Assembly: GCA_019414725.1 (NCBI GenBank)
Contig: DXLM01000012.1
Location: forward strand, 1 to 52,874
Origin: Bacteroides sp.
GTDB lineage: Bacteria; Bacteroidota; Bacteroidia; Bacteroidales; Bacteroidaceae
Length of the DNA: 52,874 bases
Direction of reading: 5' to 3'
Shown: positions 10,101 to 18,261 of the stretch, in pieces
Layout: the number at the start of each line of letters is the position of its first letter
Numbering within the stretch: position 1 is the first letter of the stretch
The notes under the pieces: model-generated
Seen by the model: the letters and a program-made list of their open reading frames with translations, nothing else
Databases searched by the model: none
Told to the model about the DNA's origin: nothing
Program-made: the position numbers and the translations under genes

Positions 10101-10261
10101 TCTATGGAGGTAATTGTACCATGTGTTCCTCCTTTGACTGCCACTGTTACTCCCGGCATCTCTTCGCCGTTGGCCGTAACTTTTCCGTTCACAGTAATTT
10201 CCTGTGCGTAAGTCGCTACACAGATTAGCAAGCTGCATAGCAGTGATAAGAATTTACTCAT
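7160..10261 (-). CDS. SusC/RagA-family TonB-dependent outer-membrane transporter
   Basis: A TonB-energised outer-membrane channel of 1033 residues. In order: signal peptide ending ATYAQ, a carboxypeptidase-D-like regulatory domain (EITVNGKVTANGEEMPGVTV), a plug with VYVVDGVPYDG-like and VLKDAAAASLYGSRAANGVI motifs, and a 22-strand barrel ending in FSFGINVTL. It is intact, with no N-terminal sensory extension of the sort used for anti-sigma signalling. It pairs with the SusD gene 14 bp downstream. Its promoter region has a palindrome overlapping the -7 box, so a local repressor or structured 5' end may control it. Confidence 0.93.
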   Translation of the reverse strand: MSKFLSLLCSLLICVATYAQEITVNGKVTANGEEMPGVTVAVKGGTHGTITSIDGSYSLQVEAKSTLVFSFIGYETVEMPVKGQKVINVDLKESSIAMEEVVIAVPYGTAKKSTFTGSASVIDKKIVAASQVSSVSKALQGTVAGLQSFSTSGQPGEDANIYIRGVGSANASQTPLYVVDGVPYDGKLSSISSQDIASVTVLKDAAAASLYGSRAANGVIMITTKQGQNGSAPTIQLSAKYGFSSRAVRDYDQLSTNDYFMLQWEALRNSYIDNGSDPVEAAQKASSIVATTQTGGLGINPYGTNYPQPVGTDGKIVAGATPLWNDSWEDALTQDAHYTDLNASVSGGSEKTKYYFSLGYLDDQGAYICSGFKRYNLRSNITTDLRKWLQVGLNVAASHSIQNYPKQNDTAIGNIVLAARDIPSFYPVYERDMTTGEYILDENGNRVYDYGTYRKGSYNGYNFAQSMLYDKKEYKRDAASIRGYLQITPIEGLSYKMSLNIDYDSKFTHNYNNPTYGKQPLTGSVEKGNDRTTGMTYNNVINWNHTFKEDHDVRLMAGQEYYEFNTSNFSGSRTGVITDGYFEPDVASTLSSFGGNSDQYKLLSFFGSAEYSYKSKYFVSASVRTDGSSRFHPDHRWGTFWSFGGSWKISREKFLEEASNNWLSNLTLRASYGAQGNDNVGYYAYKALYSIGSSLGESTLHASRLETPELSWETNLNLNVGLDFGFWSNRLNGTIEFFQRSSKDLLFARDLVPSSGFSSIDANIGKLKNYGWEFTISGTPVMTKDWTWKLSLNATTYKNEIVELPTDVMWQSSKKWVKGGSLYDFWLYEWAGVNPENGKPQWYYTAEDGSRQVTEDYSSLTPDDKVKVGSSLPKLSGGFQSDLSWKNLSLSMLFSYAIGGKLYNNDKISMMSVKGGNGSSMSEDMLNRWTPENRYTDIPRLSYNQTSYFTSSSSRWLVNRSFLRLKTVTLSYTLPKNWIHFATLKDASIFVQGENLLTFSHQQGLDPEQPISGVVSYRYPAMKTFSFGINVTL

Positions 10262-10398
10262 AAATCTCTCTCTTAATGATTTTGGGTTAATATAATTTTT
10301 CGGTTCTTTCTTAGCTTATGCCTTATGTTTTCTTGTTTTCATCTCAATGAAAACATTGATACTTTTTTTAAAGGTTTTTGTGTCTTTTTGCCTTATGT

Positions 10399-10420
10399 TT
10401 TTTGTCGAGCGACAAAAATA
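10399..10420 (-). promoter_or_regulatory. susC promoter with overlapping palindrome
   Basis: The minus strand reads TATTTTTG at 10420-10413, matching the -7 consensus. It overlaps a 9-bp inverted repeat with a 2-bp centre: TTTTTGTCG at 10399-10407 and CGACAAAAA at 10410-10418. Transcription would begin inside the palindrome, so it could be an operator or a 5'-terminal RNA hairpin. The leader to the SusC ATG would be about 145 nt. Confidence 0.5.
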
Positions 10421-10579
10421 TAAAATAATTTATATAAGATGTAATAAAAAGTAATATTTTTTGTTCGTTTTTCTACTTTCTGCATACTGACACTATATGT
10501 ATGCTTTATTTATGTACTGTTTTAGAAAGATCGTTCAGGGGTTTTTGTCCGCTTGTTCGTGTGTTTGCCGGAAATTCGT

Positions 10580-10587
10580 TACCTTTG
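10580..10587 (+). promoter_or_regulatory. -7 box of the U32 gene
   Basis: TACCTTTG matches TAnnTTTG and lies 22 nt before the ATG at 10610. No well-spaced -33 TTTG is obvious. Confidence 0.6.
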
Positions 10588-10609
10588 CATCCGAAATCAA
10601 TAAGAAAAG

Positions 10610-11872
10610 ATGAATTACTCAATAAAGGACTTCGAAATTATGGCACCGGTCGGCTCTCGAGAGTCGCTGGCTGCGGCTATTCATGCAGGAGCAGATTCTA
10701 TCTATTTCGGCATTGAAAGCCTGAATATGCGTGCCCGTTCTGCAAATACGTTTACTGTTGATGACTTGCGTGAGATAGCGAAAGTATGTGACGAGAATGG
10801 GGTGAAAAGCTACCTTACGGTAAATACTATTATTTATGATGAGGATCTGGCTCTGATGCGGAAAATTGTAGATGCTGCAAAAGAAGCCGGTATCAGCGCT
10901 GTGATTGCTGCCGACGTAGCTGTCATGGCATACTGTAATCAGATAGGACAGGAGGTACATTTGTCTACTCAGCTGAATATCAGTAATGCGGAAGCTTTGA
11001 AATTTTATTCGCAGTTTGCCGATGTAGTAGTCTTGGCCCGTGAATTGAATCTGAAGCAAGTACGTAAAATTTATGATGCTATTCAGGAACAGCATATTAC
11101 GGGACCTATGGGGCAGCCTGTACGTATCGAAATGTTCTGTCACGGAGCTTTGTGTATGGCCGTATCGGGTAAATGTTATCTGAGCTTGAATGAATTGAAT
11201 GCTTCGGCAAACCGTGGAGCTTGTATGCAGGTATGCCGTCGTTCGTATATTGTGAAGGATAAGGAAAGCGATATCGAACTGGAAATAGATAACCAGTATA
11301 TCATGTCGCCCAAGGACTTGAAGACTATTCATTTCATGGATGAGATGATAGAGGCTGGAGTGCGGGTGTTCAAAATCGAAGGTCGTGCACGTGGACCTGA
11401 GTATGTACGAACTGTAGTGGAATGTTATAAGGAGGCTATACGCTCGTATCTGGAAGGTACTTTTACAGAAGAGAAGAAAGTTGACTGGGATACTCGTCTC
11501 AAGACTGTATTCAACCGTGGATTCTGGAACGGTTATTATCTGGGACAACGTCTGGGTGAATGGAGCAAGAACTATGGTTCGGAGGCTACCGAACGTAAGG
11601 TATATGCCGGACGTGGTATCAAATATTTCTCGAATATCGGGGTAGCTGAATTCCTGATCGAAGCTTCCGAAATAAAAGTTGGAGATAAACTTCTGATTAC
11701 AGGTCCTACTACGGGAGCCATGTATGTTACTTTGGAAGAAGCACGTGTTGACCTGAAACCGGTAGATGTGGTAAAGAAGGGGGTACATGTTTCGTTTAAG
11801 GTACCCGACCGTATTCGTCCTAGCGACAAGCTTTATCGTATAGTTCCTGCCGATGAGTTGAAAAAGAAATAA
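10610..11872 (+). CDS. Peptidase U32 family protein (tRNA/rRNA hydroxylation type)
   Basis: A 420-residue U32 protein. The N-terminal barrel begins EIMAPVGSRESLAAAIHAGADSIYFG-like and continues with LNMRARSANTF. The conserved Cys cluster appears as MFCHGALCMAVSGKC, then NRGACMQVCRR, which in characterised members forms an iron-sulfur site. A short C-terminal beta domain follows. In E. coli the relatives TrhP and RlhA act in prephenate-dependent hydroxylation of tRNA U34 and 23S rRNA, not proteolysis; the size here is nearest TrhP. It is monocistronic, with its own promoter and a strong terminator. Confidence 0.88.
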   Translation: MNYSIKDFEIMAPVGSRESLAAAIHAGADSIYFGIESLNMRARSANTFTVDDLREIAKVCDENGVKSYLTVNTIIYDEDLALMRKIVDAAKEAGISAVIAADVAVMAYCNQIGQEVHLSTQLNISNAEALKFYSQFADVVVLARELNLKQVRKIYDAIQEQHITGPMGQPVRIEMFCHGALCMAVSGKCYLSLNELNASANRGACMQVCRRSYIVKDKESDIELEIDNQYIMSPKDLKTIHFMDEMIEAGVRVFKIEGRARGPEYVRTVVECYKEAIRSYLEGTFTEEKKVDWDTRLKTVFNRGFWNGYYLGQRLGEWSKNYGSEATERKVYAGRGIKYFSNIGVAEFLIEASEIKVGDKLLITGPTTGAMYVTLEEARVDLKPVDVVKKGVHVSFKVPDRIRPSDKLYRIVPADELKKK

Positions 11873-11893
11873 TTTCTATTATTATCACATTGC

Positions 11894-11945
11894 AATATCC
11901 TCTTTATACATTATTCTCCAATGAAAAAAGTATAAAGAGGATATT
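11894..11945 (+). terminator. Terminator of the U32 gene
   Basis: A perfect 16-bp inverted repeat (11894-11909 with 11930-11945) lies 21 bp after the stop and is followed by a T-rich tract. Confidence 0.85.
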
Positions 11946-12057
11946 TTATTTTTTTCTGTGCATACTTTGCAAAAAACAACAGCATCTTTTACTGAAAACA
12001 TCGAGAATTTTTAATTTTTTTTGTACGAAGGTTCGTCGAGTTTGTACAAAAAAAACA

Positions 12058-12108
12058 GGGCTCATGCCGACATTGTGAAAGGAACTTTGTCATCTAAGTA
12101 GCATGAGC
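12058..12108 (-). terminator. Terminator of the murI-chuR unit
   Basis: The arms GCTCATGC and GCATGAGC form an 8-bp stem. Reading leftward it is followed by an 8-9 base T run at 12055-12047. A further hairpin with GTAC arms and A/T tails sits next to it (about 12013-12055). Confidence 0.75.
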
Positions 12109-12151
12109 TCGTTATATCTTTATTAGTGAATGATAAGTCTTTCGGCCTTGG

Positions 12152-13378
12152 TTATAATGTGCCTTTTCTGATAGCTTCCATGATATTGGCAGGTGGACGC
12201 TGAGCCAGTAATTCTTTTTTCATAAAATCCATGTAAGGAGCTACATGGTCGAAATACTGATAGTAACCTTTGCATAAGTAATTTAGTCCGGTTTCTCCGG
12301 AAGCTGTTTTGCAAAAACGGTTTTTGGGACATTCTCCGTTACATGCAAAGAGATACTGACATCCCTTGCATTGTGTCGGCAGTTTCTCAGATTTATCTCG
12401 GCCGAACTGTAATTGCTTTTCACTGTACATCATTTCTACCAGCGATTTTGAATAAATGTTTCCTAATTTGTACTGTGGAAATACGAAGTGGTCGCAAGCA
12501 TATACATCGCCGTTGAATTCGATTACTCCGGCATGGCCACAATTTTTTGCCAAAGAGCAAACTCCAGGTTGCTCACCTACCCAGTTGGCAAGTGTAGCAT
12601 CGAATAATTGTATAAAATATTCGCCGACATCATTTCGTACCCATTCATCGAAAATGGTACAGAGAAAGTTTCCCCATTGTTCGGGAGTAACGGAAAAATC
12701 GGTTACGGTTTCTGTTGCTCCTTCCTCTACCGAGGCTAGATAACGCCCGTCGGAATGTTGGAATATACGCTCTACGATGGGAGTAAACTGTATGTATCGG
12801 CACCCTATTTCCTTAAAGAAGTGATAGAAATCGAGCGGATAGTCGGCATTGAAATCATTTACTACTGCAAGTGCATTCCATTCTACCTGATGTTTGTTTA
12901 ACAGGTTGATACCTTGCATTACTTTTACAAATGAAGGTTTTCCCTGCTTGTTCTTCCGGTATTCGTCGTGAAACTCCTGCGACCCGTCAATAGAAACACC
13001 TACCAGCCAGTGATTGTCGTGGAAAAAACGGCACCAGTCATCGGTCAGGAGAGTTCCGTTGGTCTGAATACAGTTGTCGATTGTTCTGCCTCCTGCATAT
13101 TTTCTTTGTAAGGCAACTACCTTCTTATAGAAGTCGAGTGGGCGCATCAGTGTTTCTCCACCATGCCAGGTGAAGAGGACTTGTGGCATAGTCTGGCTTT
13201 CGATATATTCTTTGATAAACTTTTCCAATAGTTCATCTGTCATTATCTGCCTGGGGTTGTCCTGGTAAAGTTTAGCCTTCTCCAGGTAGTAGCAGTAATG
13301 GCATGCCAGGTTGCAAAGAGAACCCACTGGTTTTGCCATGATATACATCGGGCGTGCAAACGGGGCGAATGTGTTCAT
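12152..13378 (-). CDS. chuR: Anaerobic sulfatase-maturating enzyme (radical SAM)
   Basis: Converts the active-site Ser or Cys of sulfatases to formylglycine without oxygen. The 408-residue protein has the radical-SAM motif C22-x3-C26-x2-C29, then LFTWHGGETLMRP, QTNGTLL and VGVSIDG. A C-terminal SPASM region supplies further Fe-S cysteines (CGHAGVIEFNGDVYACDHF, then QCKGCQYLFACNGECPKNRF). It closely resembles the B. thetaiotaomicron enzyme as I remember it. It follows murI by 43 bp and is probably co-transcribed. A serine-type sulfatase that would need it lies at 36.8-38.3 kb in the same window. Confidence 0.92.
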   Translation of the reverse strand: MNTFAPFARPMYIMAKPVGSLCNLACHYCYYLEKAKLYQDNPRQIMTDELLEKFIKEYIESQTMPQVLFTWHGGETLMRPLDFYKKVVALQRKYAGGRTIDNCIQTNGTLLTDDWCRFFHDNHWLVGVSIDGSQEFHDEYRKNKQGKPSFVKVMQGINLLNKHQVEWNALAVVNDFNADYPLDFYHFFKEIGCRYIQFTPIVERIFQHSDGRYLASVEEGATETVTDFSVTPEQWGNFLCTIFDEWVRNDVGEYFIQLFDATLANWVGEQPGVCSLAKNCGHAGVIEFNGDVYACDHFVFPQYKLGNIYSKSLVEMMYSEKQLQFGRDKSEKLPTQCKGCQYLFACNGECPKNRFCKTASGETGLNYLCKGYYQYFDHVAPYMDFMKKELLAQRPPANIMEAIRKGTL

Positions 13379-13421
13379 TATTGTATGATATTAGGTTAGG
13401 AGTGATTCTATTTATCAGGTA

Positions 13422-14252
13422 TTATTCTAGTGTAATACTTTTTACATGTACTTTCTGATGCAGGAAGATGGATGCTGCTTCCTGAAACTTTTCAACAGAT
13501 TCGGTTGTGAGAAACTCACAGGTTCCGCCTGCTGTGCAACGTGTTCTTATCTCCGAGTGACGGCGGAGGTAATCTTTTAAACTGGCTGCTACGTATTCTC
13601 CTTGAGCTACCAGACGGATATGTGGGGGGGTGAACTGACGTATTTTCTCTATCAGCAAGGGATAGTGTGTACAGCCTAAGATGATGGTATCTATTTTCGG
13701 ATCTTGTTCCAAAAGTTGATTAATATATTCCTGTACAAAATAATCTGCTCCCGGAGAGTTGAATTCGTTGTTTTCCACTAGCGGAACCCAAAGCGGACAG
13801 GCTACACCAGTGAGTTGTATATCCGGAAAGAGCTTATGCAGTTCTATCGGGTATGACTGGGATTTTACTGTTCCGGCTGTGGCAAGCAAGCCAACATGGC
13901 GCGAAACTGTGATGTCACCGATACATTCTGCTGTAGGACGGATTACTCCCAAAACTCTACGGGTTGCATCTATATGTGGAAGATCGTTTTCCTGAATACT
14001 TCTCAGGGCCTTTGCCGAAGCAGTATTGCAGGCCAAAATGACTAATGGACAGCCTAAATCGAACAGCTTGCGTACAGCTTGCAGTGTAAACTCATAAACA
14101 ACTTCGAATGATCTTGTTCCGTATGGGGTACGGGCATTGTCCCCCAGATAGATATAATCGTACTGAGGCAGTAATTCACGGATTTTATCAAGGATTGTCA
14201 GCCCTCCATATCCGGAATCAAATACTCCGATTGGTCCTGTGGCAGAAAGCAT
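13422..14252 (-). CDS. murI: Glutamate racemase
   Basis: Supplies D-glutamate for peptidoglycan. The 276-residue protein shows GVFDSGYGGLTIL at the N-terminus, and the two catalytic cysteines in ILACNTASA (Cys75) and LGCTHYPLL (Cys194), with GDNARTPYG between. The length is normal. It lies downstream of the BamA/Skp cluster, separated from it by a hairpin terminator. No TAnnTTTG box is visible in the short gap, so it may depend on read-through. Confidence 0.95.
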   Translation of the reverse strand: MLSATGPIGVFDSGYGGLTILDKIRELLPQYDYIYLGDNARTPYGTRSFEVVYEFTLQAVRKLFDLGCPLVILACNTASAKALRSIQENDLPHIDATRRVLGVIRPTAECIGDITVSRHVGLLATAGTVKSQSYPIELHKLFPDIQLTGVACPLWVPLVENNEFNSPGADYFVQEYINQLLEQDPKIDTIILGCTHYPLLIEKIRQFTPPHIRLVAQGEYVAASLKDYLRRHSEIRTRCTAGGTCEFLTTESVEKFQEAASIFLHQKVHVKSITLE

Positions 14253-14283
14253 GGATATGACTTGATTAAGTGTGAAAAAATAA

Positions 14284-14329
14284 TTGTCATTGACCTCACC
14301 CTTTTGGCTGGAGTGAGAGCCAATGACAA
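14284..14329 (-). terminator. Terminator after the second Skp-like gene
   Basis: The arms TTGTCATTG and CAATGACAA (9 bp), with an inner CTCAC/GTGAG pairing, are followed leftward by TTATTTTTT. It separates the Skp-like genes from murI. Confidence 0.75.
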
Positions 14330-14359
14330 CTTTATTTTGTTACGTTGAAAACGTATTTC

Positions 14360-14908
14360 TTATTGAGCAGGAGCTGCTGCTGGTGCTGCTGCAGGAACAG
14401 CTGTCAGGCTGATACCTAATTTTGTTTTGATATCATTTGTAACGTCCTTAGACATCGTGTCGTTGATGTAAGGAATATCTGTACGGTTCAGGTCGAACAC
14501 ATAAGTATAACCACCTGCTGCACCGATTGCTTTTACTGCATCTTCCAGTTTCTTATAGATAGGTTCCATCATATCTGCATAAGCTTTTTGCAACTGCTGC
14601 TGTGCATCTTGCTGGAACTGCATTCCTTTGTCAGACAGCTCTTGTAATTCTTTCTGACGACGTTCCTGGATATTTTGTGGAAGAGTTTTCTGTTCTTGTT
14701 GATATTCAGCAAACTTTTTGTTGAATTCATCAGAAGCACGTTTGATTTCGTCTTCATACTGTTTCTGCAATGCCTGAATGTCTGTCTGAGCTTTTGTATA
14801 TTCTGGCATCACAGGGATAATGTCCATAGACTTGAAGTGTGCGAACTTCTGTGCGAATACGCTCATAGGAGCGATAAGTAAAAGTAATAAAGCAATTTTT
14901 TTCAACAT
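14360..14908 (-). CDS. Skp/OmpH-family periplasmic chaperone (second copy)
   Basis: A 182-residue periplasmic chaperone-like protein for outer-membrane proteins. It has a signal peptide ending SVFAQ, the SMDIIPVMPEYTKA-type N-terminal strand, a long charged coiled coil (about residues 40-115), a C-terminal strand, and an Ala/Pro-rich tail (APAAAPAQ). It is the last gene of the uppS-bamA-skp-skp cluster but has its own -7 box at 14976-14983, so it can be made independently. It is a diverged paralogue of the gene upstream. Confidence 0.9.
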   Translation of the reverse strand: MLKKIALLLLLIAPMSVFAQKFAHFKSMDIIPVMPEYTKAQTDIQALQKQYEDEIKRASDEFNKKFAEYQQEQKTLPQNIQERRQKELQELSDKGMQFQQDAQQQLQKAYADMMEPIYKKLEDAVKAIGAAGGYTYVFDLNRTDIPYINDTMSKDVTNDIKTKLGISLTAVPAAAPAAAPAQ

Positions 14909-14975
14909 AATCTTATTATTTCTATTTGTTATTAATTTATTTCCGTTTTTTATTTGCTGTCTTTCTTAGACTTTG

Positions 14976-14983
14976 CAAAAGTA
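14976..14983 (-). promoter_or_regulatory. -7 box of the second Skp-like gene
   Basis: The minus strand reads TACTTTTG, matching TAnnTTTG, 67 nt before the start codon, in the 80-bp gap between the two Skp-like genes. Confidence 0.55.
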
Positions 14984-14988
14984 TAAAA

Positions 14989-15501
14989 TTAATTTGAATA
15001 TCCTAATTTAGCGAGCACTTCGTTGCTGATGTCTATACGTGGAGAAGCAAAAATCATGCTTTGTGCTGATGCTCGGTCGATTACTGCATCATAATTTTTC
15101 TGTGTTGCAATATCTTTAATAGCATTGTATATGGCATCCTGAATAGGAGTAATCAGTTCCTGACGTTTTTTCATGCCTTCACCTTCGGGACCAAAATACT
15201 TTTTCCGTAAATCTGCTGCTTCTTTTTCTTTGGCGATAATGGCATTTTCTTGTGCTGTTTTTTGAGTAGCTGATAAGTTAGAAGCGTTTTTCTGATACTC
15301 ATCATACATTGTTTTCGCTTCTTGAGCTTTAGCTTCTACTTCACTTTGCCATTGTTTTGACAGGCTTTCCATTTGCTGGTTCGCTTGTTCATAGGCAGGG
15401 ATTTGTTTCAGGATATACTCCATATCCACCAAAGCAAATCGCTGAGCTTGTGCTGCTATACTGCACACGAGCAATGCTGCTAGAAAGAAAACTTTTTTCA
15501 T
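14989..15501 (-). CDS. Skp/OmpH-family periplasmic chaperone (first copy)
   Basis: A 170-residue protein starting MKKVFFLAALLVCSIAAQAQ, a clear signal peptide, then RFALVDMEYILKQIPAYEQA, a coiled coil rich in Gln/Glu/Lys, and the C-terminal YDAVIDRASAQSMIFASP strand typical of OmpH proteins. The open frame extends 33 codons further upstream, but that segment is a palindromic non-coding element, so I use the ATG at 15501. It lies between bamA and its paralogue. Confidence 0.9.
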   Translation of the reverse strand: MKKVFFLAALLVCSIAAQAQRFALVDMEYILKQIPAYEQANQQMESLSKQWQSEVEAKAQEAKTMYDEYQKNASNLSATQKTAQENAIIAKEKEAADLRKKYFGPEGEGMKKRQELITPIQDAIYNAIKDIATQKNYDAVIDRASAQSMIFASPRIDISNEVLAKLGYSN

Positions 15502-15523
15502 AAGCAATGTTGTTTTTAAATGT

Positions 15524-15601
15524 AATGAAGAATGATAAATGAAGAACTGGTTGTTAGCCATGGCTTTGGATTCTTCATTTCTCATTCTTCTATTCTTCAT
15601 T
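15524..15601. repeat. Palindromic intergenic element between bamA and skp
   Basis: Arms at 15527-15546 and 15571-15590 are inverted repeats matching at 19 of 20 positions. A perfect 10-bp palindrome AGCCATGGCT (15556-15565) lies near the centre. The ATTCTTCAT word is repeated again at 15592-15600. It is read through within the operon and would fold into a long hairpin. Confidence 0.65.
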
Positions 15602-15618
15602 AAATTGGTTTGTCTGTA

Positions 15619-18258
15619 TTAGAACTCTTGTCCGATGATGAAGTGGAACTGGCTTCCGCTATATTGAGTAGAACCGTTGATCTTATCGAAACCATAAGCC
15701 CAGTCAATACCCATCATACCAATCATCGGCAGGAAGATACGTACACCTACTCCGGCAGAACGTTTCAACTGGAACGGGTTGAAGTTACTTACATCATTCC
15801 AAGCGTTACCTGCTTCTACAAATCCCAAAGCATAGATACTTGTTGAATTTTCCAACATCAACGGATAACGTAATTCAGCTCCCAGGCGGATGTAAGCATA
15901 ACCTTCACTACCGTACGGAGTTAAAGATCCGTTTTCGTAACCACGCAATGCGATTGTTTCTGAAGCGTAGTTGTAACTATATCCTGTCATACCGTCACCA
16001 CCTACATAGAATGTTTCAAACGGTGAGCGTTTGTATTTGTTGAAGTGTCCCAGAATACCAAACTCTGTACGTGTCATGATAACCGGACATTTCTGGATAT
16101 CCATCAGGGCTGTATAAGTTTTTGCTTTGAATTTCCATTTGTGGTATTCAATCCACTTATACATGCTGGCTGCTTCATCATAATTATTCTTTCCATAAGT
16201 AGAATAATCTTTCTTACTGAACAGTGAGTAAGGCGGAGTAATCTGCAAAGAAGCGCTGAATTCAGAACCGTAACGCGGGAATATCGGGTTATCGGTTGAG
16301 TTACGTGATAATGTCAGGTTCAGGCTTAAGCTGTTACAGTTACCGGTATTCATGTACTGTCCGTTGTTCAGCATGATATACAGATAGCTCCAGTCTTTCA
16401 ACATGAATCGCTGGTAAGATAATTCTGCCATTAATGTAAAGTAGTCGTCCGGCCAGCGTAGACGTTTACCCCAACCTAATGACAATCCGAACATCTTAAT
16501 AGACTTGTCAGGGTCATAATATGATTCGTAATTGTCATAATAACCACCATAGTAGTTTCCATATCCACTTAAGTAGTTATAGTAGTTGTTCATATATGCA
16601 GAGTTGTAATACTGACTGCTGACGTCTGTCTGTACAGAGTAGAATGCTGATACAGACAATGAATTAGGACGTTTTCCACCAAACCAGGGATCAAGGAATG
16701 ATATACTGTATGACTGGTAGTACTGTCCGTTGGTTTGTCCACTGATGGTCAATGTCTGACCGTCACCTTGTGGAAGGAATCCACGGAAGTTATCATTCTT
16801 GCGGAACAAGTTTGCAAATGAGAAGTTTGTAAACTTCAAACTCAATTTACCAATAATACCTGTCTGTCCCCAACCAGCTGAGAATTCTACCTGGTCGTTT
16901 GCTTTTGATTCAAGTCCCCAGTTAATATCAACTGTTCCATTTTCGTAATTTGGCTGAACATCTGGTTTGATATTTTCCGGATTGAAGTGTCCCATCTGTG
17001 CAATTTCACGGTAAGAACGTTCAAGAGCTTCTTTACTGAACAAGTCTCCCGGACGGGTACGAAGTTCACGGCGGACTACATTTTCATACAATCGGTCGTT
17101 ACCGTTGATACGTACATGACTGATACTTGCCTGTGGACCTTCTACGATACGCATTTCCAAGTCGATAGAGTCACCGTCGATATTAACTTCTACCGGATCA
17201 AGGTGATAGAATACGTAACCACGGTTGTAATAATTGTTACCGATAGCATCTTCATCGTTACTGATACGGTCGTTCAACAGTTTCTGGTTGTATACATCTC
17301 CTCGCTTCATTCGAAGTTGTTCATTCAGGAGGTCTGAAGGATAAACTGTATTACCTACCCATGTAATATCTCGCAGGTAATATTTGTTACCTTCATAAAT
17401 CTTCATGTAGACATCTACTGTCTTTTCATCATAGGGAGTAACGCTGTCTATCTCGATGATTGCATCACGATATCCCAGCTCATTATATTTGTCTATGATC
17501 TTCTGCTTGTCTTCTTGGTATCTTTCATCGATGAACTTCTTGGCACGGAATAAGTTGACCAGTTTTCCTTTTTCATTGGTCTTTTTCATAACGCGCTTCA
17601 ATTTCTTGTCTGTCAGTACACTGTTGCCATCGATTGTAATCTTGTGGACTTTTACTTTATCTTTCTTATCGATGTTTACATCAACATATACCTGTTCCTT
17701 GTTTGCAGGATCTTCGCTTTCTACAATATTGATTTCTGCGTTTTTGAAACCTTTATCATCGAAATGTCTTTTGATAATGATCTTTGCACGGTCTATCAGG
17801 TTAGGAGTAACCTGGCTTCCTTTTGCCATACCCAATTTTGCCTGCAAGTCTTCACGTTCGCTTTTCTTTACTCCGTGGAATCGGATATCAGTAATACGTG
17901 GGCGTAAAGACAAATGGATATACAGATAGATTTTATTGTCTTCTATTTTTTCTGCTGTGATTTTAACATCAGAGAATAACCCGTGACGCCAGTAGCGTTT
18001 GATAGCACTGGTAATGTCATCACCCGGTACAGTGATTGTCTGTCCTACGGCAAGTCCTGAGATTCCAATCAAGACATAGTCTTCGTAGTTTTCAATATCT
18101 GTAACTTTTATGTCGGCAATTTCATACTTTTTGGGTGTTCCATTATACAAAATTACCGGCTGGTCGTTTTCTGTTTTGTTATTTTCTTGTGCATTAACAG
18201 TTGAATAGCTGAAAATGCAAGCCAAAGCCAATAGAATGATAGAAAGACAGTATCGCAT
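15619..18258 (-). CDS. bamA: Outer-membrane protein assembly factor BamA
   Basis: The central Omp85 protein that folds beta-barrels into the outer membrane. The 879-residue sequence has a signal peptide (ending in VNAQE), POTRA repeats over about residues 30-440 (for example VTPNLIDRAKIIIKRHFDDKGF and YLRDITWVGNTVYPS-type units), and a 16-strand barrel ending in HFIIGQEF with the terminal Phe needed for assembly. An unusual Tyr/Gly/Asn-rich insertion sits at about residues 545-580. It starts 3 bp after uppS and precedes the two Skp-like genes, a conserved Bacteroidales order. Confidence 0.95.
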   Translation of the reverse strand: MRYCLSIILLALACIFSYSTVNAQENNKTENDQPVILYNGTPKKYEIADIKVTDIENYEDYVLIGISGLAVGQTITVPGDDITSAIKRYWRHGLFSDVKITAEKIEDNKIYLYIHLSLRPRITDIRFHGVKKSEREDLQAKLGMAKGSQVTPNLIDRAKIIIKRHFDDKGFKNAEINIVESEDPANKEQVYVDVNIDKKDKVKVHKITIDGNSVLTDKKLKRVMKKTNEKGKLVNLFRAKKFIDERYQEDKQKIIDKYNELGYRDAIIEIDSVTPYDEKTVDVYMKIYEGNKYYLRDITWVGNTVYPSDLLNEQLRMKRGDVYNQKLLNDRISNDEDAIGNNYYNRGYVFYHLDPVEVNIDGDSIDLEMRIVEGPQASISHVRINGNDRLYENVVRRELRTRPGDLFSKEALERSYREIAQMGHFNPENIKPDVQPNYENGTVDINWGLESKANDQVEFSAGWGQTGIIGKLSLKFTNFSFANLFRKNDNFRGFLPQGDGQTLTISGQTNGQYYQSYSISFLDPWFGGKRPNSLSVSAFYSVQTDVSSQYYNSAYMNNYYNYLSGYGNYYGGYYDNYESYYDPDKSIKMFGLSLGWGKRLRWPDDYFTLMAELSYQRFMLKDWSYLYIMLNNGQYMNTGNCNSLSLNLTLSRNSTDNPIFPRYGSEFSASLQITPPYSLFSKKDYSTYGKNNYDEAASMYKWIEYHKWKFKAKTYTALMDIQKCPVIMTRTEFGILGHFNKYKRSPFETFYVGGDGMTGYSYNYASETIALRGYENGSLTPYGSEGYAYIRLGAELRYPLMLENSTSIYALGFVEAGNAWNDVSNFNPFQLKRSAGVGVRIFLPMIGMMGIDWAYGFDKINGSTQYSGSQFHFIIGQEF

Positions 18259-18261
18259 TTT

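Larger units (their letters stand above)
10262..10609. other. Divergent intergenic region, susC / U32 gene
   Basis: 348 bp without a supported gene. It contains the leftward susC promoter and palindrome, a rightward promoter for the U32 gene, a leader hairpin (10335-10354; GTTTTCAT and ATGAAAAC arms, 4-nt loop), two copies of GCCTTATGTTTT 70 bp apart (10320 and 10390), and a 6-bp inverted repeat GCATAC/GTATGC at 10482-10504. Confidence 0.6.

Noticed and set aside
10619..11788. 389-codon open frame on the minus strand
   Set aside because: Antisense to the U32 gene. Long because of codon bias on the opposite strand; no recognisable protein features.
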